64,000 nucleotides of DNA. Origin: JADGRB01 sp963835825 (lineage in GTDB: Bacteria; Myxococcota_A; Polyangia; Fen-1088). The stretch covers positions 2,232,001 through 2,296,000 of the forward strand of contig CAWIGZ010000001.1 in assembly GCA_963835825.1 (NCBI GenBank), in the 5' to 3' direction. Below are positions 8,360 through 16,898 of this stretch, piece by piece. How positions within the stretch are numbered: position 1 is the stretch's first letter; each line of letters begins with the position of its first letter. The position numbers were made by a program, and so were the translations under genes. The notes beneath the pieces were generated by a model. It was not told where the DNA came from, did not search any database, and saw nothing but the letters and a program-made list of their open reading frames with translations.

Positions 8360-8409
8360 CCGATCAGGCGATGGATTTGCCCAACGCACCCGAGGCGCGC
8401 GGGGTTCGG

Positions 8410-10980
8410 TTACCGCCGGGCGCGCTTCCCGGAACCGGGCCGCAGCCACGCCATCTTGACCGCCTCGAACCAGGCGACGCCCGCCAGGCCGGCGCCGAAG
8501 GTCAACGCCAGATCGTCGAGGTGAAGGATCGAGATGCGAAACAGCGTCCGCAGGAAGGGGACGTAGACCACGAGCAGCAGGAAGGCGAGCCCGCCGGCGG
8601 TCACCCAGCTGAGCGCGCGGTTGCGCACGCGCAGCGACGCGACGAACGAGCGGCGCCAGGACCGGTTGACGGCGATGAGCGCCAGGTTCGCCACCACCAG
8701 CGTCGTGAAGGTGAGGCCGCGCGCGTCGAGCTCGCCCTGCCCGCGGCGAAGCGCCCGGACGAACACCGCAATCAAGATGGCCAGCACGCTGGCCCCCTGG
8801 AGCAGGCTCAGGCCGACGAGCCCGCGGCCGAACAGCGCGCCCCGGGGATCGCGCGGCGGGCGCTGCATGACCTTCCGCTCCTCCGGCTCGGCCTCGAACA
8901 CCACGGAGCAGGCGGGCTCGATGATGAGGTGGAGAAAGGCGACGTGCACCGGCAAGAGCACCAGCGGCAGCCCCAGCAGCACCGGCACGACCGCCAGCCC
9001 GGCGATGGGGACATGCACCGCCAGGATGTAGGCCATCGCGCTCTTCAGGTTGTCGAAGATCCGTCGACCGAGGCGGATCGCCTCCACGATGGTGGCGAAG
9101 TCGTCGTCGAGGACGACCAGGCCGGCCGCCTCGCGCGCGACGTCGGTTCCGCGACCGCCCATGGCGATCCCGATGTCAGCGGCCTTGAGCGCCGGCGCGT
9201 CGTTCACGCCGTCGCCGGTCATGGCGACGACCTCGCCGCGCGCCTGCAGCGCCCGCACGATTCGCAGCTTCTGCTCGGGCACCACGCGCGCGAACACGTT
9301 GACGTCGCGGATGCTGCCGTCGAGGGCGGCCTCGCTCAGGCGGTCGAGCTCGGCTCCCGTCGTGACCCGGTCCGGGTGGCGAAGGCCGATCTGCCGGGCG
9401 ATGCTGGACGCGGTCCGCGGGTGGTCCCCGGTGATCATGACGACGCGCACTCCGGCCGCGTAGCACTCGCCGACGGCGGCCGGGACCGCCGGGCGAATCG
9501 GATCGGCCAGCCCCACCAGCCCCAAGAGCTCGAAGTCGAAGTCGTGCTGCTGCGGCGGAAGCTCGCCCAGGCGGAACCTCGCCTTCGCCACCCCCAACAC
9601 CCTCAAACCCTCGACGGCCATCGCCTCCGCCTCCGCGTCGAGGTGCGCCGTCGCCGCCGGATCGAGGTGGCACAGATCCGCGATCGCCTCGTAGGCGCCC
9701 TTGGCCGCGATGACGTGCTCGGCGCCGTCCGGCGATCTCCAGACGTGCGACAGCGCGAGCAGCCGGTCCGACAGGGGATACTCCCGCACCAGCGCCCAGT
9801 TGGGGTGGAGGTGCTCGGTCCCCGCCAGCCGCCGCTCTCCCAGCGCCTTGAACGCCTTCTCCATCGGATCGAAGGGATCGCGCTGGCTGGCCAGCACCGC
9901 GTACTCGACCAGCTCGTGGACGGACTCGGGCAACGAAGCGCCGTCATCGAACGGAACGTCGAAGCGCTCACCGCGCGGCGCCAGCCGGCGAACCGTCATC
10001 TGGTTGATGGTGAGCGTGCCGGTCTTGTCGACGCAGAGCACGGTCGCCGAGCCGAGCGTCTCCAGCACGGGCATCCGCCGGACGAGCGCGCGCTTGCGCG
10101 ACAGCCGCCAGGCGCCGGCCGCCAGGAAGATGGTGAGCACGGCGGGCAGCTCGTTGGGGAGGATCGCCATCGCCAGCGTCAGACCGGCCAAGAGGCCCCC
10201 CAGCCAGTCGTGGCGCCCGAGGCCATATCCGACCACGACGACGACACAGAGCGCGACCGCCACGAAGGCCAACCGGTGGACGAGGCGCCGCATCTCCCGT
10301 TGCAGCGCGCTCCGCTCCGGCGCGACGGCGAGCAGCGCCTTGCCGATCCGTCCCATCTCCGTCGCGCCCCCCGTCGACACGACCTCGGCCGTGGCCCTTC
10401 CCCGGGTGACCAGCGTGCCCGCGTAGACGAAGGGGAGATCGTCCCCCCCGGGCCGCTCCATCTTTCCGGCCCGCGCGCCCTCCCCTGCCCGCTTGCGGAC
10501 CGGCACCGATTCGCCCGTCAGGAGCGACTCGTCGGTGCTGAGGTGCTCGCCGGAGAGCAAGATCGCGTCGGCCGCGACCCGATCTCCCTCCGCCAGCACC
10601 AGCACGTCGCCCCGCACCACCTCTCGCCCGGCGATCCTCACCCGCCGCCCGTCGCGGACCACCAGCGCGCGCGGGCTGGACAGATCCCGGAGCGCCTCGA
10701 GGGCCCGCTCGGTCTTGTTCTCTTGATAGAGGGTGATGACGACGACGATGAGAACGAAGCCGAGCAGGATGATCGCCTCCTGCCGGTCGCCGAGCAGGAA
10801 ATAGATGCCCCCGCTCGCCAGCAGCAGGAACACCATCGGCTCGCTCAAGACACCATAGGCAATTCCCCCGATGCCGCGACGACCGCCGGCCGGAAGCTCG
10901 TTCGGTCCATCGACACGCAGCCTCTCCTCGGCCTCGGCGCTGGTGAGCCCGGTCTCCGGATTCGTGGGGTTCCCTGGCAC
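8410..10980 (-). CDS. P-type cation-transporting ATPase (P2-like)
   Basis: This inner-membrane ion pump has 856 residues. It has the cation-ATPase N-terminal domain (GLTSAEAEERL...GPNELP), the A-domain TGES, the phosphorylation site DKTGTLT and the hinge TGDGVNDAPALKAADIG, with about ten membrane segments. The M4 motif is ILPNELPAVLT where Ca2+ pumps have PEGLP. M5 has AVHVPIAG and M6 has FLHLIIEPACSVVFEAEP instead of the NxxTD of Ca2+ pumps. The transported ion therefore cannot be assumed to be calcium. It is divergent from the haem lipoprotein gene across a region with a GTACCA repeat. Confidence 0.88.
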   Translation of the reverse strand: MPGNPTNPETGLTSAEAEERLRVDGPNELPAGGRRGIGGIAYGVLSEPMVFLLLASGGIYFLLGDRQEAIILLGFVLIVVVITLYQENKTERALEALRDLSSPRALVVRDGRRVRIAGREVVRGDVLVLAEGDRVAADAILLSGEHLSTDESLLTGESVPVRKRAGEGARAGKMERPGGDDLPFVYAGTLVTRGRATAEVVSTGGATEMGRIGKALLAVAPERSALQREMRRLVHRLAFVAVALCVVVVVGYGLGRHDWLGGLLAGLTLAMAILPNELPAVLTIFLAAGAWRLSRKRALVRRMPVLETLGSATVLCVDKTGTLTINQMTVRRLAPRGERFDVPFDDGASLPESVHELVEYAVLASQRDPFDPMEKAFKALGERRLAGTEHLHPNWALVREYPLSDRLLALSHVWRSPDGAEHVIAAKGAYEAIADLCHLDPAATAHLDAEAEAMAVEGLRVLGVAKARFRLGELPPQQHDFDFELLGLVGLADPIRPAVPAAVGECYAAGVRVVMITGDHPRTASSIARQIGLRHPDRVTTGAELDRLSEAALDGSIRDVNVFARVVPEQKLRIVRALQARGEVVAMTGDGVNDAPALKAADIGIAMGGRGTDVAREAAGLVVLDDDFATIVEAIRLGRRIFDNLKSAMAYILAVHVPIAGLAVVPVLLGLPLVLLPVHVAFLHLIIEPACSVVFEAEPEERKVMQRPPRDPRGALFGRGLVGLSLLQGASVLAILIAVFVRALRRGQGELDARGLTFTTLVVANLALIAVNRSWRRSFVASLRVRNRALSWVTAGGLAFLLLVVYVPFLRTLFRISILHLDDLALTFGAGLAGVAWFEAVKMAWLRPGSGKRARR

Positions 10981-11094
10981 GGTGATGGGACCCTAACTCA
11001 TCCAGGCGGGCGTGAGGCATCCCGGACGCGTTGTGATCGTTGCCGCTGGCGAAGGTCGGCTTCCTTCCGCTTGCCTGATTCCTCGAACGGGAAG

Positions 11095-11116
11095 GTACCA
11101 GTACCAGTACCAGTAC
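11095..11116. repeat. GTACCA tandem hexamer in a divergent promoter region
   Basis: GTACCA occurs three times in tandem from 11095 to 11112 and is followed by GTAC. It sits about 45 bases before the start of the haem lipoprotein and about 115 bases before the ATPase start on the other strand. It could be a stacked regulator-binding site; nothing proves this. Confidence 0.4.
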
Positions 11117-11160
11117 GACCCCAGCGGGAGGAAGAAGATGATTGGTTCCGGATGCTCGCG

Positions 11161-12143
11161 ATGAAGTTCGAGCTCGTGCTCGTCTCGGCCGTTCTCGTCG
11201 GTGGCTGTGGTCCATTGGGTACGGGGAGATCAGCGGTGGCACCGGCAACTCGCCGGCCGCCACCGGCGGCTCCGGCGCCGCCACCGGGTCGGGTACGGGT
11301 GGCGCGACGGGATTGACCGTGGCGAGCGATTTGCCTTGCGACGTGGCCAGCCTGCTCGCCCGCAAGTGCGCCTCCTGCCATGGCGCACATCCCGCGGCGG
11401 GCGCTCCGATGTCACTCACCAGCTACGCGACGCTCACCGCGCCGGCCGTCTCCGACCCGACGAAGACCATGGCTGTCGTCGCGGCGGAGCGCATGATGAG
11501 CACGACCAGCCCGATGCCTCCCGCCGGGCTGCCGGCCGCCACGCCGGCCGAAATTGCGTCCCTTCAGAGCTGGATCTCCGCCGGCTATCCGATGACGGGA
11601 TGTTCGACGGGCACGACGACCGCGCCCTCCGATGCGGGGACGCTGCCGGATCCCTTTGCAGTGGCCCCCACCTGCACCAGCGGAACGCACTGGACCGGCG
11701 GCACCGACGGAAAAGCGACGATGGAACCGGGGATGGCTTGCATCAGTTGCCACAAGTCGGCGGGGGGCGAGGCGCCCCAGTTCACGATAGCCGGCACGCT
11801 CTATCCCACGGCGCATGAACCGGATCTCTGCAATGGCCAAAACGGCACCACCGCGGGCGCCGCGGTGGTGATCACCGACGCCAGCGGAAAGACCGTCTCG
11901 CTGACGCCCAACAGCGCCGGCAACTTCTCCTACACGGGCGCGGTGGCCACACCGTTCCGCGCCAAGGTGACGTACATGGGGCGCGAGCGCGACATGGCGG
12001 CGGCCCAGACCTCGGGCGACTGCAACGCCTGTCACACCCAGAACGGCACGATGTCTGCTCCGGGGCGGATCATCTGCCGTAACGCAGCGGGACGCCGAGG
12101 GCCGCCTGATTTTTCGGCCCTCAGGGTACTCGAGGATCGATGA
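11161..12143 (+). CDS. Three-haem c-type cytochrome lipoprotein (frameshifted at both ends)
   Basis: The ATG at 11161 follows GGAGGAAGAAG and encodes a lipoprotein signal (MKFELVLVSAVLVGGC). The frame must then shift near 11215-11235 to enter a Gly/Thr/Ala linker and a domain with three CXXCH motifs: CASCH, CISCH and CNACH, each a covalent haem site. A possible axial Met lies in SPMPPAGLP. The protein is probably anchored in the periplasmic or outer leaflet and transfers electrons. The C-terminus also looks shifted. Near 12074 a one-base loss turns an expected GRI-x-LP-stop (TAA at 12080-12082) into a read-through, and the read-through crosses a perfect hairpin. The natural 3' end is therefore probably 12082. 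Confidence 0.72.
12097..12122 (+). terminator. Hairpin between the two haem-protein genes
   Basis: GAGGGCCG and CGGCCCTC form a perfect 8-bp stem around a T-rich loop (CCTGATTTTT). Its presence here supports the view that this stretch is intergenic and that the cytochrome gene ends at about 12082. Confidence 0.5.
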
Positions 12144-12451
12144 CCCACTTTTCCATGATTCTCTCGGGCGCCGCGCTGTTGCTCATCTCTCTCGTCGGAC
12201 GCGATGCCGGCGCCAGCGACGGCGGAAAATGCACCATCGCCACCAAAGGTGACTCGGTGACCGCGCGGGCGTGCGCCCAAGGCGGGCGAGCTGCCGCCAA
12301 GAAGGTCATGAAGGAGATGGTCAAGCAGGCCAAGGCCAACGGCCAGAAGTTCACCTGTGACGGCTGCCACAAAGATCTCGACAACTACGAGCTCACCAAG
12401 AACGCGACCGAGGATTTCAAGAAGCTGGTAGCGGTCGCCAAGGTGAAGTAG
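12140..12451 (+). CDS. Small exported protein with one CXXCH haem motif
   Basis: This 103-residue protein starts at the ATG at 12140. It has a signal peptide (about 1-25, MILSGAALLLISLVG...ASD), a Lys/Ala-rich helical middle (AAAKKVMKEMVKQAKAN), and the motif FTCDGCHKDLDNYELTK, which offers one haem-binding CDGCH. It is probably a small periplasmic monohaem protein, although the motif could also bind a metal. It sits immediately downstream of the multihaem lipoprotein and is likely co-expressed with it. Confidence 0.7.
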   Translation: MTHFSMILSGAALLLISLVGRDAGASDGGKCTIATKGDSVTARACAQGGRAAAKKVMKEMVKQAKANGQKFTCDGCHKDLDNYELTKNATEDFKKLVAVAKVK

Positions 12452-12493
12452 CCCCTCGCCGACCACCTCTCGAGCGTTCGCCGGTCCGCGCAC

Positions 12494-12511
12494 CAGGCGC
12501 GATCGCGCCTG
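12494..12511. repeat. 18-bp perfect palindrome at a convergent junction
   Basis: CAGGCGCGATCGCGCCTG is a perfect palindrome built around GCGATCGC. It lies between the 3' ends of the small haem protein and the GNAT gene, so it may act as a two-way terminator or a protein-binding site. Confidence 0.45.
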
Positions 12512-12527
12512 CTCGCCGCGGACACCG

Positions 12528-12998
12528 TCAGAGGTGGCGGTGGTAATGGTCGAAGGCGTCGTCCAGCTTCCAGCCACGCGCCTCATAGAGCGCCTTGGCG
12601 GTGGGGTTGGTCTTCTGGGTCGCGAGCACCAGGCCCTTGGCGACGGTGGCGCGCGCGAAATCCTCGGCGGCGGCCAGCAGCGCGCGGCCGACGCCGCCGC
12701 GGCGATGGGCCGGCGCCACGAACAGATCGTTCAGGATCCAGAGGCGCTTCATCGACGTGGAGGAGAACGACGGATAGAGCTGCGCGAACCCCAGGAAGCG
12801 CCTGTCGCGCTCGGCGATCAGCACCACCGAGTCGGCGGCTTGCAGGCGCTCGCGCAGGAAGACCCGCGCGCCGTCGGGATCGGGCGCCTCCCCGTAGAAC
12901 TGGCGGTAGGCGTCGAACAGCTCGGCGATGCGCGGCAGGTCGGGCATGGTGCCGCGGCGGATCTTGGGGGCCCCTGGATCATTCACGCCGCTCACCAT
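12528..12998 (-). CDS. GNAT family N-acetyltransferase
   Basis: This 156-residue cytosolic protein has the GNAT fold. Motif A, VAPAHRRGGVGRALL at about residues 92-106, binds the acetyl-CoA pyrophosphate, and the C-terminal strand pattern is ATQKTNPTAKALYEARGW. The length is normal. The substrate is unknown. It stands alone, convergent with the haem genes. Confidence 0.85.
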   Translation of the reverse strand: MVSGVNDPGAPKIRRGTMPDLPRIAELFDAYRQFYGEAPDPDGARVFLRERLQAADSVVLIAERDRRFLGFAQLYPSFSSTSMKRLWILNDLFVAPAHRRGGVGRALLAAAEDFARATVAKGLVLATQKTNPTAKALYEARGWKLDDAFDHYHRHL

Positions 12999-13054
12999 AT
13001 CTGATCCGGTGGGGCCGAGCCGCGATCAGGCGTCGAGGTTTCGCCGGCCGGCGC

Positions 13055-14603
13055 CTACGGTTTGGCCAGCGTCGCCCAGTTGTTGGCCGACGCCTGACCG
13101 TTCGCCACGCCGGTCATGATCCCGCTGACGATCGTCGGATAGGTCTGCGCGCCGGTGTTCCGGTCGAAGATCGCGAAAGAGCCGCTGCCGCTGCCGCCGT
13201 TGTCCCACCACAGGGGGACCATCCCCGCGGTCGTCACGTCCTGGGAGTAGGCCAGCGCGTGCGCCGCCCGGTTGGACGTCGTTTGCGCGCCCATGGAGCC
13301 CCACTCGCCAATGACGATCGGCTGGGTCGGCAGCCAGACCCGGATCTGCTGGGTGATCGAGTTCTGCATGTTGGTGTAGTCGGAGCTGCTTCCCCAGGCG
13401 TAGGGCGTCTCGCTGAGCCCGAAGTTCGTCGGGTAATAGGTGTGCAGCGAGATGATGAGATTGGGATCGTTGATGAAGCTGACCTTCTGCATCGACTGGA
13501 TCCCCGACTGAATGGGGCTGGCGCCGACCGGCTGGATCATGACGATGCGGGTGGCGTTGGCGCCGCCGGTGTCCCGGATCGCCTTGAAGCAGGCCTCCAG
13601 GTACATGTTGAGGTCGGTCTGCGCCACGGTGGTGTTGCCGCCGCCCGCCTCGTTCGGCTCGTTGAAGCACTCGAACATCAGGTGGCTGTCGAATGACTTG
13701 AAGGCCGTCGCGATCTGTTTCCAGACGGCGCTGACCTCGGTGGCCACACTCTGCGCCGCCGACGTCGACGAGGGGAAGGTGACCCAGCCGCCGTTTCCGT
13801 CCGCCTCGTGGTGGGTGTTGACGAAGACGAACATGCCGGCGTCGACGGCCCACTGCGCCGTCTGCGTCACCTGGCTCATCCAGGCCGAGTCGATGGTGTA
13901 CGCCGGCGCCGGCGCCGATGTGATCCGTCCAGGTCACGGGCAGCCTCAGGGTCTTGAACCCGGCGGTGTGGACGGCGTTGATGAACGTCTGCGTCGGCGC
14001 CGGGTTTCCCCAGCTGGTCACCGTCGGATTCGCGTCGAAGGAATTGCCCAGGTTCCAGCCTGGAGTCATCAGCTTCACCGCCTGCTGCGGCGTGAGCTGC
14101 CCGGTCGTCCCGCCCGTGCTTCCGCCGGTGCCCGCGCTGCCACCCGTTCCCGTGCTGCCGCCGGTCCCGTGGCCCGCCGCGCCGCCGGAGCCGGTCGCGC
14201 CCCCCGTCGACGTCCCGCCGCCCGTCCCGACCGAGCCGGCCCGGCCACCTGCGGCTCCGCCCCCGCCCGTCCCGTTGCCGCCCGTGCCATGCCCGCCGGT
14301 CCCGCCGGTATTCGCACCGCTGCCCCCGGTGCCCGCACCCGCGCCGCCCGTACCAGCACCGCCGGTGCCCGTGTGAACGCCGCCCGTCCCCGTGCCAGCG
14401 CCGCCGGTTCCCGAAGCGGAGCCTCCACTGCCGGTGACCCCACCGGTGCCGCCGTTCGTTCCGCCGGTCTCGGTCCCGCCGCCGCTCCCGCCGTCGTCGG
14501 CGCTGCTCGGGCTACCGCAGCCCGGCACCAGCAGGACGAGGCTCAACGCGGCGCAGCCGCCGACAGCCAAGAGGGCGCTCTTCGACGTGACCAGCGATGC
14601 CAT
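13055..14603 (-). CDS. GH5 endoglucanase-type glycoside hydrolase lipoprotein (one frameshift)
   Basis: The ATG at 14603 has AAGGAG just upstream. A lipoprotein-like signal ending in LLVPGC is followed by a linker of about 150 residues of GTGG/GSGG repeats. The GH5 domain then starts with LMTPGWNLGNSFD and LRLPVTWTDHIG. The frame breaks near 13920 in a GGCGCC repeat, where one extra G separates HIGA from IDSAWMSQV...; the rest (13055 to about 13915) continues cleanly. The acid/base Glu is in CFNEPNEAG and the nucleophile Glu in VIGEWGSMG. The order and spacing suggest a GH5_4-like endo-beta-glucanase or xyloglucanase. The enzyme would be surface-tethered. Confidence 0.82.
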
Positions 14604-14847
14604 GGTTCTCCTTAAGTTCAGTGATTCCGCCAAGGGATGTACGCATCAGGACAGAGGGCACCGACCGACGAAACGGACACCGGCGCCTGACTGGAGCCCC
14701 TGCCCTTCGTCGCGCGTGCTCACGTGACTGCTCGTGTAAACCGACCTCGGGTGATCGCCCCGGTTCGACGGCGCTCCATGATAGAGCGACTTCCAGATAT
14801 TGAACAGCGCCCAATTCAGCGGGCGCCCGGGCGAGGTCGAGCGGTGG

Positions 14848-15507
14848 TCATGACGAAGATGCGATGCGGCTGACGGCCGGCAACAGCGGGCTCCGGGGGA
14901 ACCGCGCTTCGAATTCGGCGGCGGCGCGCCGGACCTCGTCGCGCAACCCGAGCCCAGACAGCGCCTTCACCCGCAGGGCCTCCCGTTCCTCCGTCAGCTG
15001 CCCGTTCTTGAACCGCCGCGCGTGCTCGACGAGGGGGACCATGGCGGCGGCAAAGTCCTCGCCGTCCAACGCCGACCGAGCCTCTTCCAGGAGGCGCATC
15101 TCTTCGAGGGCCAGCCGCCCCGTCTGGCGCGAAGTGGAGGAGGAAGTCGGCGCCGTCCTGCCCGGCTCCGTGACCGGGGTGTCGCTCGCTTGCCGATCGA
15201 GCTCGGGGTGCGGGATTCGGGCCGTCACCACGGCGGTGGTCGCGCTTGGTCGGGCGTAGGAGGAGAGCTCATAGGCCGTCAGCCCGCCGGCTGCGCTCGC
15301 CAGACCCAGCACCGCTGCGACCGTGACCCAGCGAAATATCCGGCGCGGCCCCGGTTCAGCGGCCGGAGTTGCGGCCATCGACGCCAGCGCCTCCCGCGCC
15401 CGCACGAGCGCCCGCTCTCGTGTGGCGGGCGGCAGAGCGAGGATCTGCCGCTCCTGCGCGAGCAACTCCCGCAGGTCCGTCGACCATTCGCTTACCGACC
15501 GGCTCAT
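14848..15507 (-). CDS. Single-pass membrane protein with TPR-like C-terminus
   Basis: This 219-residue protein has a cytosolic N-terminus of about 60 residues (ELLAQERQILALPPATRERAL), one membrane helix (RWVTVAAVLGLASAAGGLTAY), a Thr/Ser-rich linker, and a C-terminal helical segment (ALDGEDFAAAMVPLVEHARRF...LTEEREALRVKALSGLG). A strong GGAGG site precedes the ATG. It has the same layout as the protein coupled to the ECF sigma factor at 4306, but no sigma gene lies next to it here. It may be an orphan regulator of that type. Confidence 0.65.
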   Translation of the reverse strand: MSRSVSEWSTDLRELLAQERQILALPPATRERALVRAREALASMAATPAAEPGPRRIFRWVTVAAVLGLASAAGGLTAYELSSYARPSATTAVVTARIPHPELDRQASDTPVTEPGRTAPTSSSTSRQTGRLALEEMRLLEEARSALDGEDFAAAMVPLVEHARRFKNGQLTEEREALRVKALSGLGLRDEVRRAAAEFEARFPRSPLLPAVSRIASSS

Positions 15508-15846
15508 GCGCCCCCTCCCCTCCTGAGAATCCCCGCCCCGTGACGTTCGGGTCGCGGCGCCCTGTCCGCAATCGGGAATAGGCCGTGAAAGGCCGTACCG
15601 ATCGCGCTGATGCCGGCACCGAAGCCGGTGAAGTGAGACGCAAGCCGATTCACACGTGAACCCACTTCCTGTTGTCCGATTCGGTCTCGTGTTGTGAGGA
15701 AACTGCTCCGACCGCCGTCACTTTCTGGTCGACGAAGATTTCCGTTGAAGGTGGATCGACCACCCGCCCTTCCGTGTCCGCGAGCCGCGTACACCGACGG
15801 CGCGACACGACCACGTGGCGCGGGCGATCTGACAGACTGCCGGTCC
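15508..15846. other. Divergent intergenic region, no gene seen
   Basis: These 339 bases separate two divergently transcribed genes. No sigma-factor gene or remnant of one is visible on either strand, although the neighbouring TPR protein would normally have one. It contains short GC-rich inverted repeats but nothing I can name. Confidence 0.3.
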
Positions 15847-16812
15847 ATGCGCGTGCACCCTCAGCTATGGTCGGCCGTCGCCGGCGCCATGCTCGTCGGG
15901 GCGCTGCTCGCGCTGGCCGCCTGCGTACGTCCGCCGCTGGCCGCAGAGGTCACGCGGGCGGCGCGGCCGTCGCGGGCTGGCCTTGCTCCTTTCGCCGTCG
16001 GCTATGGGCTCAACGTCTACGCCTGGCTGATCGAACCGCGGATGCTCGTCGTGCGGCGGGTGGACGTCGCCAGCCTGCGATGGCGGGGCACGCCGCTGGC
16101 CATCGCCGTCATCAGCGACACCCACGTCGGAAGTCCGCACGTCGATGCCCGGCGGATGGCCGAGGTCGTCGACCGGGCGAACGCCCTTCACCCCGATCTG
16201 GTCGTCCTGCTGGGCGACTACGTCGGGAGCAACGAGCCGGCGTCGGATCGGCAAGCCGCCGGGCGTTCAGAGCTCCTGACCGGCGTCGGTGCCTTCGCGC
16301 GGTTGCGCGCCCCGCTCGGTGTCGTCGCCGTGCTCGGCAACCACGACGTCTGGTACGGACGCGCGCCGATCGTTCGCACGCTGGAAGCCGCCGGGGTGAC
16401 CGTGCTCTGGAACCAACACGTCGTGAAGGACCGCCCCGGTGGCGCCTTCGTGATCGCCGGGCTCGGCGACGACATCACCGGGAATGCCAGCTTCGAGCGC
16501 GCGCTGGCGGGCGCACCTGCCCGCGACACCATCGTGCTCAGTCATTCGCCCGATCCGTTCCCGGAGCTGCCGGCGGGACCGGCGCTGATGCTGGCGGGCC
16601 ACACGCACTGCGGTCAGGTGAGCGTCCCGTTCCTCGGCCGTCCCGTCACGCTCACCCGCTCGGGCCAGCGCTATGCGTGCGGCCGCGCGGATGAAGGGGG
16701 GAAGATCCTCTACACGACCGCCGGCATCGGCACCAGCCTGCTGCCCGTGCGGTTCGGCAATCCGCCGGAGATCGTCCTCCTGACCTTGCACGCGGCCGCT
16801 CCCGGAAGCTGA
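15847..16812 (+). CDS. Membrane-anchored calcineurin-like metallophosphoesterase
   Basis: This 321-residue protein has one or two hydrophobic N-terminal segments (AVAGAMLVGALLALAACV, then a short helix), followed by a periplasmic or surface-facing phosphoesterase domain. The dinuclear metal motifs are all present: SDTHVG, LLGDYVG, GNHDVW, SHSPD and GHTHCGQ. This order matches YaeI/YkuE-type phosphodiesterases, some of which act on lipid-linked substrates. The substrate is not known here. A conserved hairpin repeat follows the stop. Confidence 0.83.
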   Translation: MRVHPQLWSAVAGAMLVGALLALAACVRPPLAAEVTRAARPSRAGLAPFAVGYGLNVYAWLIEPRMLVVRRVDVASLRWRGTPLAIAVISDTHVGSPHVDARRMAEVVDRANALHPDLVVLLGDYVGSNEPASDRQAAGRSELLTGVGAFARLRAPLGVVAVLGNHDVWYGRAPIVRTLEAAGVTVLWNQHVVKDRPGGAFVIAGLGDDITGNASFERALAGAPARDTIVLSHSPDPFPELPAGPALMLAGHTHCGQVSVPFLGRPVTLTRSGQRYACGRADEGGKILYTTAGIGTSLLPVRFGNPPEIVLLTLHAAAPGS

Positions 16813-16814
16813 GC

Positions 16815-16898
16815 GAGGGGGAGCGCCGCCGTAAAGGCGCCGGTGAGCGAAGCGACCCATGCCCGACGACGTGCCGCCCGATAGGTGGCCTAGCCGGA
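16815..16898 (+). repeat. Dispersed intergenic hairpin element, copy 2
   Basis: It begins right after the metallophosphoesterase stop and runs about nine bases into the 3' end of the convergent amine-oxidase gene. It matches copy 1 along its whole length (GGCGCCGGTGAGCGAAGCGA and GATAGGTGGCCTAGCCGGA against the same blocks at 8297-8359). The stem here is imperfect (CGCCGCC against GGCGCCG around GTAAA). Confidence 0.72.

Noticed and set aside
8371..11316. A 981-codon plus-strand open frame opposite the P-type ATPase
   Set aside because: Its text is Arg/Gln/His/Asp-rich with no domains, while the minus strand has DKTGTLT and TGDGVNDAP in the right order.
14100..14520. Regular repeats that could be taken for a CRISPR or VNTR array
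   Set aside because: The units are degenerate multiples of three and code the Gly/Thr linker; there are no unique spacers or cas genes.
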